Shown here one piece after another: positions 40,838-47,989 of a DNA stretch of 64,000 nt; positions within the stretch are counted from its first letter, which is position 1, and every line of letters starts with the position of its first letter. A program made the translations under genes and the position numbers. This DNA is from Mycolicibacterium hodleri. GTDB lineage: Bacteria > Actinomycetota > Actinomycetes > Mycobacteriales > Mycobacteriaceae. Where the stretch lies: NCBI RefSeq assembly GCF_006439015.1, contig NZ_RCZG01000011.1:98579-162578 (forward strand). The letters run 5' to 3'. The notes under the pieces were generated by a model, which did not search any database, was not told the origin of the DNA, and worked only from the letters and a program-made list of their open reading frames with translations.

Positions 40838-41120
40838 ATCTAAACGCTAACCCGTGAATGGCTGGCACGTCCAGCACCAAAATAAACCTTCGGAATCCCG
40901 GAGAAATGTTTCACCGGCGTATCTAGGCCGCTTCGCCGCTCACTCTCGCCGCTCAGAAATGACCCGCCACAGTGCCCGTGAACCCGCCGACGTAATGCCA
41001 CACCACCCGGATTATTTGCCACTCATTCACAATGACCCGCTAATTTTCCCGCTGGTTGATTCACCAACATTCGACACACGTCGATTGTTGATTACCAACC
41101 ATCAAAAGGTTAATCAAGTA
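40838..41120. other. Divergent promoter region before the capsid gene
   Basis: 283 bp separating the leftward accessory pair from the capsid gene, AT-rich in its second half (41040-41120). The frame of the capsid gene stays open through it but lacks a better start. Presumably both promoters are here; no clear -35/-10 pair was fixed. Confidence 0.4.
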
Positions 41121-42332
41121 ATGAACATTCAAGAACGCGAGGACCGTAGCAAGTCTCACGGTGCAGACCTCGAAAAGCGCATCAAGAGCGTCACCCCCGG
41201 TAGCGGCCAGTTCGTGGCCCTAGCTACCGAGATCGAAGCGTGGCATAAGGAGGCGCAGGCCATCAAGTCCGCGAAGATCAATGCCGTCAAGGCGTTCGGC
41301 GGCGACATGGCCCCCATTGCCCCCAGCACCGACACCCCCTCGGCACGCCCCGCTAGCCCGCTGGACATCCCCGTCCAGCAGTACAAGGGCCTGTTCGAGG
41401 CGGCATCCAAGCGCCTGCCGTCCTACCGTGTCGAGTTCGACGGCAAGCCCGGACAGCCCACCGTCAAGAGCCCGTTTAGTACGGGCGGATTCACCGCTGG
41501 TGGACTGCCCCCGGTCCTCCTGCCCGAACTGACACAGGCTCTCCCGTATGAGCCTGACCGCCTGTTCGAGCACTTCATTTCGACCACGGCCCCGTCTGCG
41601 GGAAGTGTCGAATGGATACAGCACACCGGCAACACCAACCCCGCCGCCGCGACTGCCGAACTTGGCACGAAGCCCGATCTTGGTCTTCAGTTGACCACGC
41701 GGACAACGGCTTTCACGAAGATTGCCGCTCTTGCGTCGATCTCCATGGAAGCATTGCAGGACTTCAGCACCTTTATGAGCTTCGTTCCCGCCGAACTGTT
41801 CGCCGCCATCGTTGACGCCGAAACGGACGAAGTGGTCAACGGCAGCGGTTCGGGTGCCCACATGAGGGGAATTTTGAACACCTCGGGCACGCTCACCCGC
41901 GCCATTGGTGCCGACACCCCCATTGACTGCCTGCGTAAGGCGTTCAACGATCTGCGCGTCGGCTCGTCGTTCGCCCGGGCTGACCTGGTGGCGATGCACC
42001 CGACCACGTGGGCTGATCTGCAATTGCAGAAGGCCACGACCGGGCTGTACCTGCTCAACCCGAATGATCCAAATGCCTTGGGCGACTTGGACAACATATT
42101 CGGCGTCAAGGTCATCACCAACACGCACATCGTGGCGGGCACGGCAATCGTGGTCGACACCACCAAGGCAGTCCTGTCATGGACCCGCATGGGCATGACC
42201 CTGGACGTGAATAGCTACGGCACCAACGAGTTCTCGGAGAACTACGTGACCTTCAGGGCTGAGGAACGGGTCGCCATCGGCGTCCAGCGTCCAACCGCCA
42301 TCAACATCGTCACCGGCCTCCCGGCGTCCTAA
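41121..42332 (+). CDS. HK97-fold major capsid protein
   Basis: 403 residues. The C-terminal two thirds follow the phage major capsid family: RTTAFTKIAALASISMEALQD, VNGSGSGAHMRGILNTSG, LVAMHPTTWADLQLQK, GLYLLNPNDPNALG, and the final ENYVTFRAEERVAIGVQRPTAI. The first roughly 100 residues are charged and helical like the delta scaffold domain normally removed by a prohead protease. No protease gene was seen. ATG 41121 is chosen as the start of the recognisable protein; upstream ATGs at 40854 and 40962 are in frame. The following gene is only 11 bp away. Confidence 0.88.
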   Translation: MNIQEREDRSKSHGADLEKRIKSVTPGSGQFVALATEIEAWHKEAQAIKSAKINAVKAFGGDMAPIAPSTDTPSARPASPLDIPVQQYKGLFEAASKRLPSYRVEFDGKPGQPTVKSPFSTGGFTAGGLPPVLLPELTQALPYEPDRLFEHFISTTAPSAGSVEWIQHTGNTNPAAATAELGTKPDLGLQLTTRTTAFTKIAALASISMEALQDFSTFMSFVPAELFAAIVDAETDEVVNGSGSGAHMRGILNTSGTLTRAIGADTPIDCLRKAFNDLRVGSSFARADLVAMHPTTWADLQLQKATTGLYLLNPNDPNALGDLDNIFGVKVITNTHIVAGTAIVVDTTKAVLSWTRMGMTLDVNSYGTNEFSENYVTFRAEERVAIGVQRPTAINIVTGLPAS

Positions 42333-42343
42333 GGAGATTGCAT

Positions 42344-42706
42344 ATGTCTTACAGCGACAGTCTCGGTAACGCGATCTCGCCCTACACCCTCGGCATCAGC
42401 CCCGCCGTGTCCTTCTCTGCGAAGAGTGCGACCGGCCCCGGTACCGCCTTGGATGGCCTAGCCGTCCGCAGTGCCGCCGTCTTGGTCGTCACGACCAGCG
42501 CCGGTGTCTCGGCGGGCAGCGTGCAACTACAGGGCAGCCTGGACAACGTGAACTGGTACAGCCTCGGCAGTGCCGTCACCACGTCGGCGGCATCGACCAC
42601 CACTCAGGTTGTGGTGGCATCCGCCTACAGCCGCTTCGTCCGCGCCAACGTCGCTACCGCCATCACAGGTGGAACAGTTGCGGCCTCGGTCGGGCTATCC
42701 GGCTAG
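42344..42706 (+). CDS. Small beta-rich virion protein, possible capsid decoration
   Basis: 120 residues, dominated by Ser, Thr, Ala, Val and Gly in alternating patterns (VLVVTTSAGVSAGSVQLQGS, TTTQVVVASAYSRFVRANV). This is typical of head-decoration or fibre-like phage proteins encoded after the capsid gene. AAGGAG (42331-42336) sits 7 bases before ATG 42344. Gene order is the main support for a structural role. No named family. Confidence 0.6.
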   Translation: MSYSDSLGNAISPYTLGISPAVSFSAKSATGPGTALDGLAVRSAAVLVVTTSAGVSAGSVQLQGSLDNVNWYSLGSAVTTSAASTTTQVVVASAYSRFVRANVATAITGGTVAASVGLSG

Positions 42707-42831
42707 ATGAATCTTTCCTCCGCTAGGGCATGGCGGGGGAAGCACGCGACAGGTTGGGTTTCTTGGGGGTTGTGTGCCCCGTTCTTTCCCCAAGGCTGTC
42801 GCAAACCGGGGAGACCTACGAAATCTCCTCA

Positions 42832-42874
42832 GAGGCGGGTGAGCTGGCTTAAAGGTTGTCCAGCTCCCCGCCTC
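42832..42874 (+). terminator. Hairpin after the capsid operon
   Basis: GAGGCGGGTGAGCTGG and CCAGCTCCCCGCCTC pair with a single bulge across a 12-base loop. No T-run follows. Confidence 0.5.
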
Positions 42875-42924
42875 ACCCACACGCACCCCCCCTCGATTCC
42901 ATCGCAGACGGGCCGGGGGGGGAC

Positions 42925-42961
42925 GGAACCGGGTGCCGGATTGGTGCTGGCACCCGGTTCC
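42925..42961. terminator. Perfect 13-bp hairpin
   Basis: GGAACCGGGTGCC and GGCACCCGGTTCC form a perfect stem with an 11-base loop. It lies 50 bp after the previous hairpin; no T-run, so it may be a terminator or an RNA-processing signal. Confidence 0.5.
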
Positions 42962-43095
42962 ACCACAAGCGGGGAGGGCGTACTCACGTTCTCCCGGGTG
43001 TGGGACCGGACGCGGCGCTGGTGATGTCAGCGCCCCCGGTTCCCGCCCCGCGTTTGCCCCAAGAGTGTCGCCCAATCCCGCTACGATGCCGCTCC

Positions 43096-43491
43096 ATGGG
43101 GGCTACGCAGAACGACCGGGATTCAGATTCATACGATGCCGAACTGTCGGCCACGTCCCCGGCGTACTACCCGACGACACCCATCCCGCCGACCTCGGAA
43201 ACTGTCACCTACCCGACGTACTCGACGCCTTCCGCCCCCGCGACACCTGCGAACTGGTACCCCGACCCGCACTCCCCGGGCATCCTGCGCTACTGGGACG
43301 GCATCCAGTGGACCGAACACCGGTCGGCGGCTGCTCCCAGTGCCACCGCAACCGTCTACAACAACGTTGTGGTGCCCAGAGGCGGCGGCAACGGTGAAGT
43401 AGCCATACATCTGGTCCTGACCATCCTTACCTGCGGGGCGTGGTTACCGATCTGGCTCATCATCGAAATCATTAAGGCAGTGACCCGGTAG
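43096..43491 (+). CDS. DUF2510 membrane protein of the element
   Basis: 131 residues. A Ser/Thr/Pro-rich N-terminus is followed by the DUF2510 signature NWYPDPHSPGILRYWDGIQW (about 65-84) and one hydrophobic helix (LVLTILTCGAWLPIWLIIEII) near the C-terminus. DUF2510 is a short actinobacterial domain usually found next to membrane helices. In temperate phages such proteins may act at the membrane, for example in exclusion of other phages, but no role is shown here. ATG 43096 starts the plausible protein; the longer upstream frame is low-complexity. Confidence 0.7.
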   Translation: MGATQNDRDSDSYDAELSATSPAYYPTTPIPPTSETVTYPTYSTPSAPATPANWYPDPHSPGILRYWDGIQWTEHRSAAAPSATATVYNNVVVPRGGGNGEVAIHLVLTILTCGAWLPIWLIIEIIKAVTR

Positions 43492-43513
43492 AGAGAGATG
43501 CCTCGACCTGGGC

Positions 43514-44377
43514 CTAGCGGTCGTTGAGGCCTAGGTCGGCCTTCGCAGCATCCACATACAACTCGGTGAGTTCGTCCGTCGATTTTGCGAGTAACCCCTT
43601 GTCATAGGTCACGGGCGCGTTGTCGACGGTTACACCAACTAAAGACAGGGCTAGCTTGACTCGGTCGGGTTTCGGGTCGGGGAAGAAGGGCAATGACCTG
43701 TCGATTTCCGATAAAACCGATTGGTAGTAATCGTCTCGGTATTTGTCCCGGAGGGCACGCGCGAGACTAATTGCCCGCGTTGAACTTGCGATCTCCGAAT
43801 TGGAAATGGCCTGATCCAAACCGGTATATGCGCTCTGCCATGAGTCCCTGATGTCGCTGAGGCCGCCTAAACCCTCGTGCATCGCATCCTTCACGTTTTC
43901 CTGCGCGCTGTTCGTCTTACCCAAATCGGGGAGAGAACTAGATGGGAGCACGTCCCGGTTGGGAACAGTCGTTGACGACTCCCCATCGCCTATTCGATCC
44001 TGAATTCCTTTCCCAGTCGCCGCTCCAAAAAGTGCAAGCGAGGACAGCGCACCGACCGCAGTGCTGGAGAAGCCGCTTGCATTCTCTAGCCGCGTCGCTT
44101 GTTGAAGAATTGTCGCGTATTGCTCCCTTCGCTGGTCGCGACGGAACTGGTCGACCGCTTGATCTTTCTGGGCTTGAATCGTCTGACTGTTGGTGTACCA
44201 ACCAGCGCCGAACGCTAGGACTGCTGCGATGATGATCGGGATCAAGGCAGTCGGCAGGTCTCGCCAAGTCTTGGTTGTTCGAGGCGGTTCAGAGGGTCTT
44301 CGCGGCGACGATCCGGGCGTTGGTGTCTTCAACCGCAGCCGTTGCTGACTTGGCCTCAGCCCCCCGTTGCTTGGCAT
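43514..44377 (-). CDS. Single-pass membrane protein of the element, unknown function
   Basis: 287 residues: a basic, proline-rich cytoplasmic N-terminus (about 1-40), one transmembrane helix (LIPIIIAAVLAFGAGWYT, about 44-61), a helical region (TIQAQKDQAVDQFRRDQRRE) and a long helix-rich soluble part. It recalls membrane proteins found in genomic islands and prophages that act in phage exclusion or surface change, but no motif allows a call. It lies at the right end of the element, separated from the thiolase by a strong terminator. Confidence 0.6.
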   Translation of the reverse strand: MPSNGGLRPSQQRLRLKTPTPGSSPRRPSEPPRTTKTWRDLPTALIPIIIAAVLAFGAGWYTNSQTIQAQKDQAVDQFRRDQRREQYATILQQATRLENASGFSSTAVGALSSLALFGAATGKGIQDRIGDGESSTTVPNRDVLPSSSLPDLGKTNSAQENVKDAMHEGLGGLSDIRDSWQSAYTGLDQAISNSEIASSTRAISLARALRDKYRDDYYQSVLSEIDRSLPFFPDPKPDRVKLALSLVGVTVDNAPVTYDKGLLAKSTDELTELYVDAAKADLGLNDR

Positions 44378-44495
44378 GCGGCACTCTAACAACCGAAGCC
44401 GACGCGCGTGGCCCCACGCCAAGGTACAAACCGCCACCCGTCTAGAGGCTTGCTCCGATAGGGGTACTTACCCGCCCCCGTTGTTGAGCGGAGAC

Positions 44496-44538
44496 ATAGC
44501 GCTGCGCCCTGGCCCCTCCTACCAGGGCGCAGCGCTAT
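44496..44538 (-). terminator. Strong terminator after the restored thiolase gene
   Basis: Perfect 17-bp stem ATAGCGCTGCGCCCTGG / CCAGGGCGCAGCGCTAT with a 9-base loop, 44 bp beyond the thiolase stop codon. It is inside the element, so the element brings the gene end and its terminator together. Confidence 0.85.
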
Positions 44539-44581
44539 TCGTCGTTCTGTGACATGTGGTGATGAGCGGAAACGGTGTGCT

Positions 44582-45793
44582 CTACAACCGTTCGATGATG
44601 GTTGCGTTAGCCATGCCGCCGCCCTCGCACATGGTCTGGAGGGCATACCGCCCCCCACGTTGTTCCAGGGCGTTAAGCATGGTCGTCATGATGCGGGCAC
44701 CCGAGGCCCCGAGTGGGTGGCCGATGGCGATGGCCCCGCCGTTGACGTTGGTCCGTTCCAGTAGGGCATCCTTGTGCGCCCCTCCAACAGTGCTCGCCCA
44801 GGCCAGTACGACGGGCGCGAACGCCTCGTTGACCTCGAACAGATCGATGTCGGCCAGTGTGAGGCCAGCGCGGGCCAGCACCTTCTCCGTCGCGGGTATG
44901 ACACCCGTCAGCATGTACAGCGGGTCGGAACCGACCACCGTCATGGTGTGGACGCGAGCCAATGGGCGTAGCCCGAGCTTGCGGGCAGCGGCTCCGCTGG
45001 TGATCATCACCGCGGCGCTCCCGTCAGACAACGGCGAGGAGTTTCCCGGGGTGATCTCCCAGTTGATCTGAGGGAAGCGCGCCGAGTAGGCCTCGTTGAA
45101 GAAGGCGGGTCGAAGGCCTGCGAGCGTCTCGACGGTCGTCTCGGGACGGATGATCTCGTCGTTGGTCAAGCCGGCGATTGGCGCCAGTTCATTGTCGAAG
45201 AGTCCGTTCTTGGTCGCGCGTGCGGCCTTGTCGTGGCTGATCGCCGAGAACTCGTCGAGTTCGGTGCGGGACAGTCCCCACTTGGCGGCGATCAGCTCTG
45301 CGCTGATGCCCTGCGGCACCAGGCCCTCGGCGTAGCGTTCGGCCATGCCGGAACCGAACGGATCGCTGCCGGGCAGCACGCTGCTGCCCATCGGCACGCG
45401 TGACATCGACTCCACACCCGCTGCGATGACGACGTCGTAGGACCCAGCGAGCACACCCTGGGCGGCGAAACTGATTGCCTGCTGGCTACTTCCGCACTGA
45501 CGATCGACCGCCGTGCCGGGGACGCTCTCGGGGAAACCCGCGCCGAGAAGGGCGTTGCGGGCGATGTTCACGGACTGGTCGCCAACCTGGGTCACCGCGC
45601 CGGCAATGACGTCCTCGATGAGGGCGGGGTCGACCCCGGTGCGTCCGACGACTTCGCGCAGACTGTGTGCCAGAAGATCCGCGGGCAGCACGTCGTGGAG
45701 CGCTCCGGTGGCCTTTCCCTTGCCGACGGGAGTGCGGACGGCGCCGACGATGACGGCGTCCCGATCGGAATATTCAGCCTTCGACACGGACAT
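44582..45793 (-). CDS. Acetyl-CoA acetyltransferase (thiolase), 3' end supplied by the element
   Basis: 403-residue thiolase that condenses or cleaves acyl-CoA units in fatty-acid or related breakdown. The nucleophilic Cys is in DRQCGSSQQAI; the catalytic His and second Cys are in GGAIAIGHPLGASGARIM and QTMCEGGGMANA. Residues 1-331 are chromosomal; residues 332-403, including the last two catalytic residues, are coded inside the integrated element. The join leaves 5 extra residues (STVGGAHKDALLER where the native gene has RDIGADLTK). ATG 45793 has AGGAG upstream. It is divergent from an HxlR regulator and ends at a strong terminator. Confidence 0.92.
   Translation of the reverse strand: MSVSKAEYSDRDAVIVGAVRTPVGKGKATGALHDVLPADLLAHSLREVVGRTGVDPALIEDVIAGAVTQVGDQSVNIARNALLGAGFPESVPGTAVDRQCGSSQQAISFAAQGVLAGSYDVVIAAGVESMSRVPMGSSVLPGSDPFGSGMAERYAEGLVPQGISAELIAAKWGLSRTELDEFSAISHDKAARATKNGLFDNELAPIAGLTNDEIIRPETTVETLAGLRPAFFNEAYSARFPQINWEITPGNSSPLSDGSAAVMITSGAAARKLGLRPLARVHTMTVVGSDPLYMLTGVIPATEKVLARAGLTLADIDLFEVNEAFAPVVLAWASTVGGAHKDALLERTNVNGGAIAIGHPLGASGARIMTTMLNALEQRGGRYALQTMCEGGGMANATIIERL
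44796..44800. other. attR core (candidate)
   Basis: GCCCA, matching 34174-34178. Element-coded thiolase end lies to the left and native thiolase to the right. Confidence 0.7.
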
Positions 45794-45829
45794 GGTCTTC
45801 TCCTGGGTGACTCGTCGCTGAGTAGTGCT

Positions 45830-45843
45830 ATCTATACTTAGAT
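45830..45843. promoter_or_regulatory. Small palindrome between thiolase and HxlR genes
   Basis: ATCTA and TAGAT flank TACT in the 97-bp divergent region, an AT-rich spot. Possible HxlR operator or promoter element; weak. Confidence 0.35.
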
Positions 45844-45890
45844 GTAACACCTCGGTCTAGTCTCAACAACCCAGCTGTGGAGTGATGTAC

Positions 45891-46388
45891 ATGACAGGCC
45901 TGCAAGGGCCTCTCGCCGATCGCGACTCCTGGTCCGCGGTGGGCCACTGCCCGATCGAGAAGACGATGGGTCTGGTCGGTACCAGGTCGGCGATGCTCAT
46001 CATGCGCGAGGCGTACTACGGCACCACCCGGTTCGACGACTTCGCGCGCCGCGTCGGAATCACCAAGGCCGCCAACTCCGCCCGTCTCGGCGAGCTCGTC
46101 GAAGCCGGGCTGCTCGCCAAGCAGCCGTACCGGGAACCGGGCCAGCGCAGTCGTGACGAGTACGTGCTCACCGACGCGGGAACTGCGTTCATGCCCGTCG
46201 TGTGGGCGATGTTCGAATGGGGCCGAGGGTACTTCGACGACACCCCGCTGCGGCTGTCCCACCGTGGGTGCGGTGCGGGGGCATCAGTCGAGGTGCGTTG
46301 TACAGAAGGACATGACGTTCCGCCCGACGAGCTGGCGGTTAGCCTGGTCAGGCGAGCTGCTCGCGAAACTTCCGCGCCTCCTGCATGA
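45891..46388 (+). CDS. HxlR-family transcriptional regulator
   Basis: 165-residue winged-helix regulator. The HxlR pattern is clear: CPIEKTMGLVGTRSAMLIMREAYYGTTRFDDFARRVGITKAANSARLGELVEAGLL and a wing around REPGQRSRDEYVLTDAG. The C-terminal part has two Cys (RGCGAG, VRCTEGHD) that might sense oxidants or thiols. It is divergent from the thiolase gene and probably regulates it. GGAG (45879-45882) supports ATG 45891 over GTG 45882. Its 3' end overlaps the convergent BtpA-family gene by 41 bp. Confidence 0.85.
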   Translation: MTGLQGPLADRDSWSAVGHCPIEKTMGLVGTRSAMLIMREAYYGTTRFDDFARRVGITKAANSARLGELVEAGLLAKQPYREPGQRSRDEYVLTDAGTAFMPVVWAMFEWGRGYFDDTPLRLSHRGCGAGASVEVRCTEGHDVPPDELAVSLVRRAARETSAPPA

Positions 46389-47169
46389 GCTCGGAGACCC
46401 GCGACCGTTCCGCCCGATTCTCGAACACGCCTCCCTGCTTGAAGTAGGTGCCCACGATGGCCCCGTCGGCGATGTCGAGTTGCTCGGCCACGTTCTCGGC
46501 CCGCACCCCCGTGTTGACGAAGACCGGCACCTCGCCGGCAGCGGACTTCACCACCCGCAGGGCCTCGGCGTCGGTCGGCGACCCCGCCGTCGCGCCGGAC
46601 ACGCAGATCGCATCGGGCAACGTCGCGAAGACGGTCGTGCGGGTGACGGCGGCGAGGTCCCTTGCTGCGAGGTAGGTCGCCGACTCGGGGACGATGTTGA
46701 AGAACAACTTCACGTCGGCGCCTCCGACACGCGCGCGGTGGCGTGCCACCTCGCCGACGTTGGTGTCCCAGAGGCCGAAGTCGCTGGCATACACGCCGGT
46801 GAAGATCTCGCGGACGAATTTCGCGCCGGTCGCGACGGCCAGATCGATCGACGCCCGCCCGTCCCACAACACGTTGACGCCGTATGGCACGTCGAACGCG
46901 GGTAGCAACTCGCCGATGATCCTGGCCATGCTGATCGCCGTGATCGGTTCCGTCTTGGTCAGATACGGCAGGCTGAATTCGTTGGAGACCATCACGCCAT
47001 CGACTCCACCGGCCTGTAGTTCATCGAGTTCCTCACGCGCACGTGCGACGACGGCAGCGATGCCGCCTCTGCTGTCGAACCCCGGATCACCGGGCAGGGC
47101 GGAGAGGTGAAGCATGGCGATGACGGGTTTTGTCACGGTGAAGACGTCGTCGAGCCAGGTGGTGGTCAC
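46348..47169 (-). CDS. BtpA/SgcQ-family protein
   Basis: 273-residue TIM-barrel-type protein of the BtpA family: KPVIAMLHLSALPGDPGF, GVDGVMVSNEFSLPY, GANVLWDGRASIDLA-like region, and TGVRAENVAEQLDIADGAIVGTYFK near the end. BtpA was first seen as a factor for photosystem I stability, whereas SgcQ relatives lie in bacterial sugar operons; activity on a sugar phosphate is suspected but not established. Here it is the last gene of a leftward operon with a DeoR regulator, sugar kinase, ABC importer and SDR, which favours a catabolic enzyme. GTG 47169. Confidence 0.8.
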   Translation of the reverse strand: MTTTWLDDVFTVTKPVIAMLHLSALPGDPGFDSRGGIAAVVARAREELDELQAGGVDGVMVSNEFSLPYLTKTEPITAISMARIIGELLPAFDVPYGVNVLWDGRASIDLAVATGAKFVREIFTGVYASDFGLWDTNVGEVARHRARVGGADVKLFFNIVPESATYLAARDLAAVTRTTVFATLPDAICVSGATAGSPTDAEALRVVKSAAGEVPVFVNTGVRAENVAEQLDIADGAIVGTYFKQGGVFENRAERSRVSELMQEARKFREQLA

Positions 47170-47215
47170 GTAGGTGCCTTTCTCGAATGTGTTGTCGTAG
47201 AGGTTATTTTGGTCG

Positions 47216-47989
47216 CTAGTCCATGTACGCGCCGCCGTTGACGGCGAGCGCCTCGCCGGTGATGAAGCGAGCGTCGTCCGACAGCAGGAAGGCCACCGAC
47301 TTCGCGACGTCCTCGGGCCGTTCGAGTCGCCGCAGCGGCGTGTCCTCGATCATCATCGTGCGAACGCCGGCGGTCGTGATGCCGCGCAACTGAGCTTCCC
47401 ACTCGAGTTCCCTTGACTGCATTGGTGTTTCGACGTAGCCGGGGCAGACACAGTTGACGGTGATGCCGTGCTCGCCGAGCTCGTAGGCCATTGCCTGGGT
47501 GAGGCCGACGACCCCGAACTTGGACGCCACGTAGTCGGCGAGGAACGGGACCCGACCCTGCTTGCCCGCCATCGACGCGGTATTGACGATCGCGCCTGAC
47601 GTGCCGCTGCGCACCATCGCTTTGGCAGCAGCCTGACCGCAGACGAAGACGCCCTTGAGGTTGACGTCCATCGTCTGGTCGTACCGCGCGATGGGCGCCT
47701 CGAGGAAGCTGTGCATGAACGAAATACCCGCATTGCTGACCCAGGCGTCGAGCCCGAGGCGATCGGTCACGTCGAACGCGACCGCGGCCGCATCCGCAGG
47801 CGAACTGACGTTGAGGACCGCCGCCTCGTGCCGGATTCCGGTGTCCGCAGGGAGTGCCGCTGCGACGGAACGTGCGGCGTCGCCGTCGATGTCGGTGACC
47901 ACCACCTGCCAGGATCGCTCGGCGAGGGTCGTTGCGATGGCTCGCCCGATCCCCGAACCCGCTCCGGTGACCACAACTGTCTTCGTCAT
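47216..47989 (-). CDS. Short-chain dehydrogenase/reductase, probably polyol dehydrogenase
   Basis: 257-residue NAD(P)-dependent oxidoreductase. The cofactor motif GAGSGIGR is at 9-16, NAG in WVSNAGI, catalytic Ser-Tyr-Lys in NTASMAGKQGRVPFLADYVASK, and the end FITGEALAVNGGAYMD is typical of sugar-alcohol dehydrogenases. As part of the ABC importer-kinase operon it would oxidise the imported polyol to a ketose before phosphorylation, as inference. ATG 47989 overlaps the ATPase gene stop by 4 bases. Confidence 0.87.
   Translation of the reverse strand: MTKTVVVTGAGSGIGRAIATTLAERSWQVVVTDIDGDAARSVAAALPADTGIRHEAAVLNVSSPADAAAVAFDVTDRLGLDAWVSNAGISFMHSFLEAPIARYDQTMDVNLKGVFVCGQAAAKAMVRSGTSGAIVNTASMAGKQGRVPFLADYVASKFGVVGLTQAMAYELGEHGITVNCVCPGYVETPMQSRELEWEAQLRGITTAGVRTMMIEDTPLRRLERPEDVAKSVAFLLSDDARFITGEALAVNGGAYMD

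Larger units (their letters stand above)
42707..43095. other. Hairpin-rich gap after the capsid genes
   Basis: 389 bp without a convincing gene. It contains two strong hairpins (42832-42874 and 42925-42961) and G-rich tracts, consistent with transcription termination after the structural pair. Confidence 0.5.
34174..44800 (+). mobile_element. 10.6-kb integrated phage-satellite-like element in a thiolase gene
   Basis: Bounded by matching GCCCA cores and by the two parts of one thiolase gene. Contents: large serine integrase at the left end, DUF3102/ParB-like protein, small basic proteins, a palindrome cluster, HK97 gp10-like and HK97 capsid-fold proteins, and accessory membrane or secreted proteins. 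There is no recognisable terminase, portal, protease, tail, lysis or replication polymerase gene. The size (about 10.6 kb) and mixture recall phiRv1 and phiRv2 of M. tuberculosis. It carries its own diverged thiolase 3' end, which repairs the target gene. Interpretation as a satellite that uses a helper phage is inference. Confidence 0.85.

Noticed and set aside
42856..43095. N-terminal extension of the DUF2510 protein
   Set aside because: Low-complexity translation of a hairpin-rich gap; ATG 43096 starts the plausible protein.
34221..44377. Complete temperate prophage
   Set aside because: The element is only 10.6 kb and no terminase, portal, tail or lysis genes were recognised on either strand.
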